A stretch of 64,000 nt of DNA from Rhodobacterales bacterium (GTDB lineage Bacteria; Pseudomonadota; Alphaproteobacteria; Rhodobacterales; Rhodobacteraceae): positions 19,244 to 83,243 of the forward strand of contig PDRW01000032.1 in the NCBI GenBank assembly GCA_002746935.1, in the 5' to 3' direction. The notes below the pieces were generated by a model that had not been told where the DNA came from, ran no database searches, and saw only the letters and a list, made by a program, of their open reading frames with translations. The position numbers and the translations under genes are program-made. Shown piece after piece: positions 57,961 to 64,000 of this stretch. How positions within the stretch are numbered: the first letter of the stretch is position 1; the number at the start of each line of letters is the position of its first letter.

Positions 57961-58049
57961 CGCAAATGGCGTGGCGGGCAGAGGCCCCATCTTCGCATGG
58001 GGGCAGGCAAAATCACAAGACAAGCTTGCCTGTGCAAGTCGGCCCCGAT
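57950..58049. repeat. Cluster of three perfect hairpins at the IS110 edge
   Basis: CCTCTGCCCGCC/GGCGGGCAGAGG (57950-57984, 12-bp arms, 11-base loop), then CCCCAT/ATGGGG (57985-58002), then CAGGCAA/TTGCCTG (58014-58033). They lie exactly where IS110 homology ends. IS110 elements lack terminal inverted repeats, so these are not classic IS ends. Their origin is unexplained. Confidence 0.6.
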
Positions 58050-58135
58050 TTTGCGCATTCCGACATGCGACAACAAGACGATAGAGCAGGTGGCGTGAAT
58101 GCGAATGAACGCAAGGCGTGTTTCAGACCCTGCGC
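58030..58135. repeat. Palindromic dispersed repeat, copy C (full)
   Basis: ttttgcgcattccgacatgcg...gtgaatgcgaatgaacgcaaggcgtg matches copy A (7849-7920) over both halves with substitutions; the left arm of the hairpin is altered (gcaagtcggccccga). It sits between the IS110 remnant and rplP terminator. Confidence 0.7.
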
Positions 58136-58170
58136 GCGGCGCCGGCAATCACAATCTGCCCCGCCCGCCA

Positions 58171-58205
58171 AAGAAAAACCCCCGCGGATACGCGCCCGCG
58201 GGGGT
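58171..58205 (-). terminator. Strong terminator after rplP
   Basis: ACCCCCGCGG (58178-58187) and CCGCGGGGGT (58196-58205) with an 8-base loop, followed on the minus strand by TTTTTCTT. 35 bp after the rplP stop. It ends the S10 transcription unit before rpmC and rpsQ, which are not in the window. Confidence 0.93.
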
Positions 58206-58239
58206 CTGTCAGTGTCATCGGGCGAATCCGCCCGAGGGT

Positions 58240-58653
58240 TTACCAGTCTTCGCGGACCACGGTGCGGGTCTTGATCGGCAGCTTCATCGCGGCGAGGCGC
58301 AGGGCCTCGCGGGCGACGTCCTCGTCGACCCCGTCGATCTCGAACATGATCCGACCGGGCTTGACCTTGGCGGCCCAGAAATCGACCGAGCCCTTGCCCT
58401 TGCCCATCCGGACTTCCGTCGGCTTCGACGACACCGGGGTGTCGGGGAAGATCCGGATCCAGACCCGGCCCTGACGCTTCATCTGGCGGGTCATCGCGCG
58501 GCGGGCCGCTTCGATCTGACGTGCGGTGATGCGCTCGGGCTGGAGGGCCTTGAGGCCGTAGGAGCCGAAGGTCAGGGTCGTGCCGCCCTTGGCTTCGCCC
58601 TTGATCCGGCCCTTGTGCATCTTGCGGAATTTTGTGCGCTTCGGTTGCAGCAT
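58240..58653 (-). CDS. rplP: Ribosomal protein L16
   Basis: 137 residues, [18 protein letters not shown], with [10 protein letters not shown]-type core and the arginine patch [31 protein letters not shown]. 50S protein organising the A-site. Last gene before the terminator. Downstream rpmC would follow in the standard order but is absent. Confidence 0.98.
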   Translation of the reverse strand: MLQPKRTKFRKMHKGRIKGEAKGGTTLTFGSYGLKALQPERITARQIEAARRAMTRQMKRQGRVWIRIFPDTPVSSKPTEVRMGKGKGSVDFWAAKVKPGRIMFEIDGVDEDVAREALRLAAMKLPIKTRTVVREDW

Positions 58654-58665
58654 GTTTTCTACTCC

Positions 58666-59379
58666 TTACCGGCGGCCACCGCCCATGGCACCACGCGGCG
58701 CCGGGCCTTCCTGCATTTCCTGCATCTTGCGATCATGCGCCGAGGGGTCGTGCTCCATGATCTCGCCCTTGTAGATCCAGACCTTGATGCCGATGATGCC
58801 ATAGGCCGTCTTCGCCTCCGCATGAGCGTAGTCGATATCGGCGCGCAGCGTGTGCAGCGGCACCCGGCCTTCGCGGGTCCATTCGGTCCGGGCGATCTCG
58901 GCACCGCCGAGGCGGCCCGCGACGTTGACCCTGATGCCGAGCGCGCCCATGCGCATCGCATTCTGCGCCGCCCGCTTCATCGCGCGGCGGAAGCTCACCC
59001 GGCGCTCAAGCTGCTGGGCGATGCTTTCGGCGACCAGCTGGGCATCGACCTCGGGCTTGCGGACCTCGACGATGTTGAGATGCAGCTCGCTGTCGGTCAT
59101 CTTCGCGATCTTCTTGCGAAGCACCTCGATGTCGGCGCCCTTCTTGCCGATGATCACACCCGGACGGGCGGTGTGGATGGTGACGCGGATCTTCTTGTGC
59201 GGCCGCTCGATGATCACCCTGGAAACCCCGGCCTGCTTGGCCTCTTCCTTGATGAAATCGCGGATTTTCAGGTCTTCGAGCAGAAGATCACCGTAATCCT
59301 TGGTGTCGGCATACCAGCGGCTGTCCCAGGTGCGGTTCACCTGAAGGCGCATGCCGATCGGATTGACTTTATGACCCAT
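58666..59379 (-). CDS. rpsC: Ribosomal protein S3
   Basis: 237 residues; [12 protein letters not shown] start, KH domain with [17 protein letters not shown] (GxxG), and C-terminal domain [28 protein letters not shown]. The start at 59379 overlaps the rplV stop (TAATG). Ends with a Gly/Arg tail. mRNA helicase and entry-site protein of the 30S. Confidence 0.98.
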   Translation of the reverse strand: MGHKVNPIGMRLQVNRTWDSRWYADTKDYGDLLLEDLKIRDFIKEEAKQAGVSRVIIERPHKKIRVTIHTARPGVIIGKKGADIEVLRKKIAKMTDSELHLNIVEVRKPEVDAQLVAESIAQQLERRVSFRRAMKRAAQNAMRMGALGIRVNVAGRLGGAEIARTEWTREGRVPLHTLRADIDYAHAEAKTAYGIIGIKVWIYKGEIMEHDPSAHDRKMQEMQEGPAPRGAMGGGRR

Positions 59380-59759
59380 TAGGCTTGCTCCTCGACTTGA
59401 CGCACCTTGATGGTGAGTTCGGAGAACGGCTTCTTGATCGCGCCGTAGCGGCCACGGGCCCGCGGACGGCCCCGCTTCATCACCAGATTCTTGCCGACCC
59501 AGGCCTCGGCGACGATCAGCTCGTCGACGTCGAGGTTGTGGTTGTTCTCGGCATTGGCGATCGCGCTTTCGAGGCACTTCTTCACATCGCCCGCGATCCG
59601 CTTCTTCGAGAAGGTGAGATCGGACAGCGCCTTTTCCACCTTCTTGCCGCGGATCATCGCCGCCACGAGGTTGAGCTTCTGGGGAGAGGTGCGCAGCATG
59701 CGCAGCTTCGCCATCGCTTCATTGTCCGCCACGCGGCGGGGATTCTTATCCTTGCCCAT
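59379..59759 (-). CDS. rplV: Ribosomal protein L22
   Basis: 126 residues; [25 protein letters not shown] and the tunnel loop region [24 protein letters not shown]. Forms part of the peptide exit tunnel (macrolide site). One-base overlap with rpsC. Confidence 0.98.
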   Translation of the reverse strand: MGKDKNPRRVADNEAMAKLRMLRTSPQKLNLVAAMIRGKKVEKALSDLTFSKKRIAGDVKKCLESAIANAENNHNLDVDELIVAEAWVGKNLVMKRGRPRARGRYGAIKKPFSELTIKVRQVEEQA

Positions 59760-59762
59760 GGC

Positions 59763-60041
59763 TTACTTCCTCTTCGCTTTCTTGTCGGCGGCGTGACCGT
59801 AATAGGTCCGCGTCGGCGAATATTCCCCGAACTTCTGGCCGATCATTTCTTCGGTCACCAGCACGGGAATGTGCTTCTTGCCGTTGTAGACCCCGAAGGT
59901 GAGGCCGACGAATTGCGGCAGGATGGTGGAGCGGCGCGACCAGATCTTGATGACCTCGTTGCGGCCCGACTCGCGGGATTTCTCGGCCTTCTTGAGGACG
60001 TAGGAGTCGACGAAGGGGCCCTTCCAGACAGAACGTGCCAT
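59763..60041 (-). CDS. rpsS: Ribosomal protein S19
   Basis: 92 residues; [20 protein letters not shown] and [24 protein letters not shown]. 30S head protein. Three-base gap to rplV, two-base gap to rplB. Confidence 0.98.
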   Translation of the reverse strand: MARSVWKGPFVDSYVLKKAEKSRESGRNEVIKIWSRRSTILPQFVGLTFGVYNGKKHIPVLVTEEMIGQKFGEYSPTRTYYGHAADKKAKRK

Positions 60042-60043
60042 AG

Positions 60044-60886
60044 TTAGCGACCCTTCTTCTTGGCGTGACGGCTACGGATGATGAGCTTCGACGACGCCTT
60101 GTTCTTGTTGCGGGTGCGCGCGCCTTTGGTGGGCTTGCCCCAGGGGGTCACCGGATGACGGCCGCCCGAGGTGCGGCCTTCGCCGCCGCCATGGGGGTGG
60201 TCGATCGGGTTCATCACCACGCCGCGAACCGCCGGGCGCTTGCCCTGATGGCGCGACCGGCCGGCCTTGCCGAAGTTCTGGTTCGAGTTGTCCGGGTTGG
60301 ACACGGCGCCGATGGTGGCCATGCATTCCTGCCGGACCATGCGCAGCTCGCCCGAAGACAGGCGGATCTGGGCATAACCGCCGTCGCGGCCGACGAACTG
60401 GGCATAGGTGCCCGCGGCGCGCGCGATCTGACCGCCCTTGCCGGGCTTCATCTCGACGTTATGGACGATGGTGCCGATCGGCATGCCCGAGAACGGCATC
60501 GCATTGCCGGGCTTGATGTCGGCCCTGGCCGAGGCCACCACGCTGTCGCCGACGCCAAGGCGCTGCGGCGCGAGGATATAGGCCTGCTCGCCGTCTTCAT
60601 AGGCAATGAGCGCGATGAAGGCGGTGCGGTTCGGGTCGTATTCGATCCGGGCGACGCGGCCGGGGATGTCACGCTTGGTGCGTTTGAAATCGACGATGCG
60701 GTAGAGACGCTTCGCGCCCCCGCCACGACGACGCATCGTGATCCGTCCGGTATTGTTCCGGCCGCCCTTCTTGGTCAGGCCCTCGGTGAGAGACTTGACG
60801 GGGCGCCCTTTCCAAAGCTCCGAACGGTCGATCAGCACCAGCCCGCGCTGGCCCGGCGTCGTCGGCTTGTACGACTTGAGTGCCAT
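60044..60886 (-). CDS. rplB: Ribosomal protein L2
   Basis: 280 residues; [16 protein letters not shown] start and the peptidyl-transferase loop [18 protein letters not shown] with the conserved His. It has its own promoter (60984-61012), unlike in the standard S10 operon where it follows rplW without a break. Leader of about 90 nt contains two hairpins. Confidence 0.98.
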   Translation of the reverse strand: MALKSYKPTTPGQRGLVLIDRSELWKGRPVKSLTEGLTKKGGRNNTGRITMRRRGGGAKRLYRIVDFKRTKRDIPGRVARIEYDPNRTAFIALIAYEDGEQAYILAPQRLGVGDSVVASARADIKPGNAMPFSGMPIGTIVHNVEMKPGKGGQIARAAGTYAQFVGRDGGYAQIRLSSGELRMVRQECMATIGAVSNPDNSNQNFGKAGRSRHQGKRPAVRGVVMNPIDHPHGGGEGRTSGGRHPVTPWGKPTKGARTRNKNKASSKLIIRSRHAKKKGR

Positions 60887-60949
60887 GCTTTCTGTCTTCC
60901 GTTAGCTGTGGTCGGCCCTGGGGGGCCGTGGGTCAAAGGAATCGCCTGC

Positions 60950-60967
60950 CTCCCGGACACCCGGGAG
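60950..60967 (-). promoter_or_regulatory. Leader hairpin upstream of rplB
   Basis: CTCCCGG/CCGGGAG with a 4-base loop in the rplB leader; a second short hairpin CGGCC/GGCCG lies at 60913-60928, close to the start codon. No T-run, so not a terminator. Possibly a target for autogenous control. Confidence 0.5.
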
Positions 60968-60983
60968 ACCTCGCGATCCGCGC

Positions 60984-61012
60984 GGTATAGCGGGGGGAGG
61001 CCGGGGTGGCAA
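60984..61012 (-). promoter_or_regulatory. Promoter of the rplB-rpsS-rplV-rpsC-rplP unit
   Basis: On the minus strand -35 TTGCCA (61012-61007), 17-bp spacer, -10 TATACC (60989-60984). It lies about 98 bp before the rplB start. It shows that the second half of the S10 operon can be transcribed on its own. Confidence 0.7.
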
Positions 61013-61166
61013 GTGGCGACCGACCCGCAGGGTGGCCACGCAACACCGGTGCGCTCGGGGGGTGCCCATAGGGCTCATCGGGGCCGGTCAGGGCCAGCCA
61101 CGCAGACTTGACCCCGCAGTCAGCGCCGGCATAGCTGGAGCGGACAACGCCAGACCGGAAGCCGCC

Positions 61167-61784
61167 ATGACCCACTGGATCGCCCCCTTCTCCCTGCAAG
61201 GGAAGCACGCAGCCCTCGTGCCGCTGTCTCCCGCTCATCACGACGATCTGGTCGATGCTACGCGAGATGGTGAGCTGCATCGGCTCTGGTATACCACGAT
61301 CCCGGCACCCGACGCGGTCATGGCCGAGATCGAACGGCGGCTCGCCTTGCAGGAGGCGGGGTCGATGGTGCCTTTCGCGGTGATCGACCCGACCACTGGC
61401 AAAGCCGTCGGCATGACCACCTACATGAATATCGACGCCCCCAACCGGCGGCTCGAAATCGGCTCCACCTGGCTCCGCACATCGGTGCAGCGCTCGCCGC
61501 TCAACACCGAATGCAAGCTGATGCTTCTGCAACAGGCCTTCGAGACGCTCGATTGCGTCTGTGTCGAGCTGCGCACGCATGTCCTGAATATCCAGAGCCG
61601 CCGCGCGATCGAACGGCTCGGGGCCAGACTGGACGGGGTTTTGCGCGCCCACATGATCATGGCGAACGGCAGCCTGCGCGACACAGCCGTCTATTCGATT
61701 CTTGCCCATGAATGGCCGGCCGTGAAGGCAAACCTCACGTGGCGGCTTGAAAACCCGGGCCAGGCCCGGCCGGGCGCGGGGTGA
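61167..61784 (+). CDS. GNAT N-acetyltransferase (RimJ/RimL-like), antisense within the S10 operon
   Basis: 205 residues: GKHAALVPLSPAHHDDLVDATRDGEL, then LEIGSTWLRTSVQRSPLNTECKLMLLQQAFETLDCVCVELRTHVLNIQSRRAIERLGARLDGVLRAHMI (acetyl-CoA loop and NxxS-AIE-lG---EG-like C-terminal motif). RimL-type enzymes acetylate protein N termini or small molecules; the substrate is unknown. An ATG at 61167; a longer frame from 61032 crosses the rplB promoter and is not chosen. It stands opposite to the flanking ribosomal genes and shares the rplW terminator (61825). Confidence 0.85.
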   Translation: MTHWIAPFSLQGKHAALVPLSPAHHDDLVDATRDGELHRLWYTTIPAPDAVMAEIERRLALQEAGSMVPFAVIDPTTGKAVGMTTYMNIDAPNRRLEIGSTWLRTSVQRSPLNTECKLMLLQQAFETLDCVCVELRTHVLNIQSRRAIERLGARLDGVLRAHMIMANGSLRDTAVYSILAHEWPAVKANLTWRLENPGQARPGAG

Positions 61785-61824
61785 CCGGCGCGCATCGCCG
61801 GCGCCACCCCGAACGAACAAAGGA

Positions 61825-61854
61825 AAAGGCCCCCGCGCTCCCGCGAGGGCCTTT
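61825..61854. terminator. Bidirectional terminator between rplW and GNAT gene
   Basis: AAAGGCCC-CCGCG and CGCGAGGGCCTTT with one C-A mismatch (12 pairs, 4-base loop). On the minus strand the stem is followed by TTCCTTTGTT. It sits 20 bp beyond the rplW stop and 40 bp beyond the GNAT stop. It cuts the S10 operon in two. Confidence 0.85.
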
Positions 61855-61874
61855 CCAATGGGTTTCAGGCCCGA

Positions 61875-62171
61875 TCAGAGACCGGTGGTCACGTCGATTG
61901 TGTTGCCCTCTTCGAGGGTCACATAGGCCTTTTTCACGTCACGACGCTTGCCGAGCTGGCCGCGGAAGCGTTTGACCTTGCCTTTGGTGATGGTGGTATT
62001 GACCGCCTTCACCTTGACGCCGAACAGCGTCTCCACCGCTTCCTTGATCAGCGGCTTGTTGGCGTCGGGGGCGACCTCGAAGACGACCGCGCCGGCTTCG
62101 GAGGCCATGGTGGCCTTTTCGGTGATGATCGGCTTGCGGATCACATCGTAGAGTGCGGATTTCTCGGTCAT
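61875..62171 (-). CDS. rplW: Ribosomal protein L23
   Basis: 98 residues; [15 protein letters not shown] and [25 protein letters not shown]. Docking site for trigger factor and SRP at the exit tunnel. Overlaps rplD by 4 bp. The transcript ends 20 bp later. Confidence 0.98.
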   Translation of the reverse strand: MTEKSALYDVIRKPIITEKATMASEAGAVVFEVAPDANKPLIKEAVETLFGVKVKAVNTTITKGKVKRFRGQLGKRRDVKKAYVTLEEGNTIDVTTGL

Positions 62172-62785
62172 TTCAGGCGAGCCTCCAGAGCTTCGACACC
62201 CGCCCTGGTGAGCACCAGCGTGTCACGCTTGAGGATGTCATAGACATTGGCGCCCATCGACGGCAGCACGTCGAGCCCGTCGATGTTGCGCGCGGCCCGG
62301 GCGAAGCCCTCGTTGACCGCGGCGCCGTCGATCACCAGCGCGCGTTTCCAGCCGAGGGTCTTCACCTGCTTCGAGAGCGCGGCGGTCTTGCCGTCGGACT
62401 CCGCGGCGTCGATCACCACCAGCTCGCCGGCTTTCGCCTTGGCGCTGAGCGCGTGGCGCAGGCCGAGCTTGCGGAACTTCTTCGGCAGGTCATGGGCGTG
62501 GCTGCGCGGGGTCGGGCCCTTGTAGACACCACCCTTGCGGAAGATCGGCGCGTTGCGGTCGCCGTGGCGGGCGCCACCGGTGCCCTTCTGGCGATAGATC
62601 TTCTTGGTCGAGTAGCTGGTTTCCGACCGGGTCTTGACCTTGTGGGTGCCGGCCTGGGCCGCGGCCCGCTGCCAGCGCACCACGCGGTGCAGGATGTCGG
62701 CGCGGGGCTCGAGGCCGAACAGGGCCTCGTCGAGCTCCACCGAGCCGGCAGCGGCGCCGTCCAGTTTGATCACATCGAGTTTCAT
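62168..62785 (-). CDS. rplD: Ribosomal protein L4
   Basis: 205 residues; [22 protein letters not shown] is the extended tunnel loop, followed by [18 protein letters not shown]. In E. coli L4 represses the S10 operon via its leader; here this could act on the rpsJ leader. 4-bp overlaps with rplC and rplW. Confidence 0.98.
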   Translation of the reverse strand: MKLDVIKLDGAAAGSVELDEALFGLEPRADILHRVVRWQRAAAQAGTHKVKTRSETSYSTKKIYRQKGTGGARHGDRNAPIFRKGGVYKGPTPRSHAHDLPKKFRKLGLRHALSAKAKAGELVVIDAAESDGKTAALSKQVKTLGWKRALVIDGAAVNEGFARAARNIDGLDVLPSMGANVYDILKRDTLVLTRAGVEALEARLK

Positions 62786-63513
62786 TCTTCAGCGCCTCCT
62801 TCGGGGGCCTCGGCGGGTGCGTCGGCAACCGCGGCGGCGTCCGCCTTCAGCGCGGCCGGGAACGGCACGCCTTCGGGGAGTTTCTTCTTCACCGCGTCCT
62901 TGACCGTAACCCAGCCGCCCCTGGAGCCGGGCACGGCGCCCTTGATGAACACCAGCCCGCGATCGGCGTCGGTGCGCACAACCTCGAGGTTCTGGGTGGT
63001 CACCCGCGCGGCGCCCATGTGGCCGGCCATCTTCTTGCCCTTGAACACGCGGCCCGGGTCCTGACACTGACCGGTGGAACCGTGCGACCGGTGGCTGATC
63101 GACACGCCGTGGGAGGCGCGCAGACCGCCGAAATTGTGCCGCTTCATGGCACCGGCGAAGCCTTTGCCGATCGAGGTGCCCGAGACATCGACCTTCTGGC
63201 CGGTCACGAAATGCTCGGCCGAAAGCTCGGCGCCGACCTCGATGAGGTTCTCGGGGCTCACCCGGAACTCCACGAGCTTGCGCTTGGGCTCCACCCTGGC
63301 CGCGGCGAAATGGCCGCGCATGGCCTTCGAGGTGCGCTTCGCCCTGGCGGCACCGGCGCCGAGCTGGACGGCGGTGTAGCCGTCTTTCTCGGAGGTGCGC
63401 TGGGCGACGACCTGAAGGTGATCGAGCTGAAGAACGGTCACCGGGATCTGTTTCCCGTCCTCCATGAACAGGCGGGTCATGCCCACCTTCCTTGCGAGAA
63501 TGCCGGAACGCAT
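62782..63513 (-). CDS. rplC: Ribosomal protein L3
   Basis: 243 residues; [28 protein letters not shown] start and [44 protein letters not shown], the peptidyl-transferase-proximal extension. The C terminus is longer than in E. coli (Ala/Glu-rich tail [21 protein letters not shown]), as in other alphaproteobacteria. Confidence 0.98.
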   Translation of the reverse strand: MRSGILARKVGMTRLFMEDGKQIPVTVLQLDHLQVVAQRTSEKDGYTAVQLGAGAARAKRTSKAMRGHFAAARVEPKRKLVEFRVSPENLIEVGAELSAEHFVTGQKVDVSGTSIGKGFAGAMKRHNFGGLRASHGVSISHRSHGSTGQCQDPGRVFKGKKMAGHMGAARVTTQNLEVVRTDADRGLVFIKGAVPGSRGGWVTVKDAVKKKLPEGVPFPAALKADAAAVADAPAEAPEGGAEE

Positions 63514-63525
63514 CTGCTGCCCTCC

Positions 63526-63840
63526 CTAGACCGAAATCTGCACGTCGACACCGGCGGCGAGGTCGAGCTTCATCAGCGCGTCCACGGTCTGCGGCGTCGG
63601 GTCCACGATGTCGAGCAGCCGCTTGTGGGTGCGGATCTCGAACTGGTCGCGGGATTTCTTGTCGATATGGGGTCCACGCAGAACCGTGAACTTCTCGATC
63701 TTGTTGGGCAGCGGAATAGGCCCGCGCACCTGGGCACCCGTCCGCTTGGCGGTGTTGACGATCTCCAGCGTGCTGGCATCCAGCACACGGTAGTCAAACG
63801 CCTTGAGGCGGATGCGAATATTCTGGCCTTGAAGCGCCAT
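63526..63840 (-). CDS. rpsJ: Ribosomal protein S10
   Basis: 104 residues; [18 protein letters not shown] and [35 protein letters not shown]. Also NusE, the antitermination partner of NusB. First gene of the S10 operon, 62 bp after the tuf stop. Confidence 0.98.
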   Translation of the reverse strand: MALQGQNIRIRLKAFDYRVLDASTLEIVNTAKRTGAQVRGPIPLPNKIEKFTVLRGPHIDKKSRDQFEIRTHKRLLDIVDPTPQTVDALMKLDLAAGVDVQISV

Positions 63841-63903
63841 GTTTTATCCTTTCGTTGAGAGGTGGACCGGGGAACGCGCCCCCGGCCCACGTCGAACCGG
63901 TGA

Positions 63904-64000
63904 TCACTCGATGATCTTCGACACGACGCCCGAACCCACGGTGCGGCCGCCTTCGCGGATGGCGAAGCGCAGGCCCTCTTCCATGGCGATCGGCGCGATC
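63904..64000 (-). CDS. tuf: Elongation factor Tu, C-terminal end (partial)
   Basis: The last 32 codons of EF-Tu: [24 protein letters not shown], then VVSKIIE and TGA at 63904. The rest of the gene is beyond the right edge. tuf just upstream of rpsJ is the normal str-S10 junction. Confidence 0.95.
   Translation of the reverse strand, partial: IAPIAMEEGLRFAIREGGRTVGSGVVSKIIE

Noticed and set aside
57459-58148. 229-codon minus-strand frame as one gene
   Set aside because: Its parts are a dispersed repeat, hairpins and an IS110 fragment in one of three frames; it is a chance fusion.

Overview
The window is a high-GC, chromosomal stretch that looks like a Rhodobacterales (Rhodobacteraceae/roseobacter group) alphaproteobacterium. 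Evidence for this is a short acidic OmpC-like porin, a COQ9 protein, a DUF1013/TrcR regulator, a DUF3576 lipoprotein upstream of leuS, the tlpA/argH divergent pair beside lysA, and alphaproteobacterial ribosomal protein sequences. Nothing plasmid-borne is evident, and no rRNA operon or CRISPR array was seen. One tRNA, tRNA-Arg(ACG), was found. Layout. 1-8.7 kb: a thiolase gene that appears frameshifted, an EAL phosphodiesterase, tag, tlpA, argH, lysA, an OmpR-type response regulator, an L,D-transpeptidase-like protein and a YggS protein. 8.7-14.2 kb: porin, DUF3576 lipoprotein, leuS and holA (with no lptE between the last two). 14.2-15.1 kb: a graveyard with an IS3 transposase tail and a tyrosine-integrase tail beside tRNA-Arg. 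15.2-19.2 kb: a TVP38 membrane protein / flavin disulfide reductase / histidine kinase operon and a glyoxalase-fold protein. 19.3-21 kb: rpmH and rnpA behind a near-consensus promoter, then 1 kb of decayed DNA with an IS5-type remnant in place of the expected yidD/yidC. 21-27.2 kb: cpdB, tusA and dsrE-like genes, rnd, a DUF2793 protein, aroQ and aroE. 27.3-31.2 kb: dnaKJ and alkB. 31.2-40.3 kb: a surface-polysaccharide locus with an ABC-2 permease, cysQ, kdsB, galU, two tandem paralogous glycosyltransferases, a GT14-like transferase and a two-part sulfotransferase. 40.3-50.5 kb: a hybrid histidine kinase, then a giant alpha-2-macroglobulin with pbpC. 50.5-56.8 kb: DUF4453, TrcR, RNase T2, aldo/keto reductase, MAPEG, two quinone oxidoreductases and COQ9. 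56.9-64 kb: rpsU, an IS110 remnant, and the proximal S10 operon (tuf end, rpsJ-rplC-rplD-rplW, then rplB-rpsS-rplV-rpsC-rplP on the minus strand). How genes work together. CysQ removes the PAP that a PAPS-dependent sulfotransferase releases; GalU and KdsB supply UDP-glucose and CMP-Kdo; with the permease and glycosyltransferases this suggests a sulfated surface glycan. The thioester alpha-2-macroglobulin and PBP1C form the known periplasmic trap-and-repair pair. The S10 operon is split by an antisense GNAT gene, with a terminator after rplW and a fresh promoter before rplB, and it ends early at rplP behind a strong terminator. Three copies of a palindromic repeat, four transposon or integrase fossils and several broken conserved neighbourhoods (leuS-holA, rnpA-yidD, argH-lysA, rplP-rpmC) show a genome that has been rearranged.
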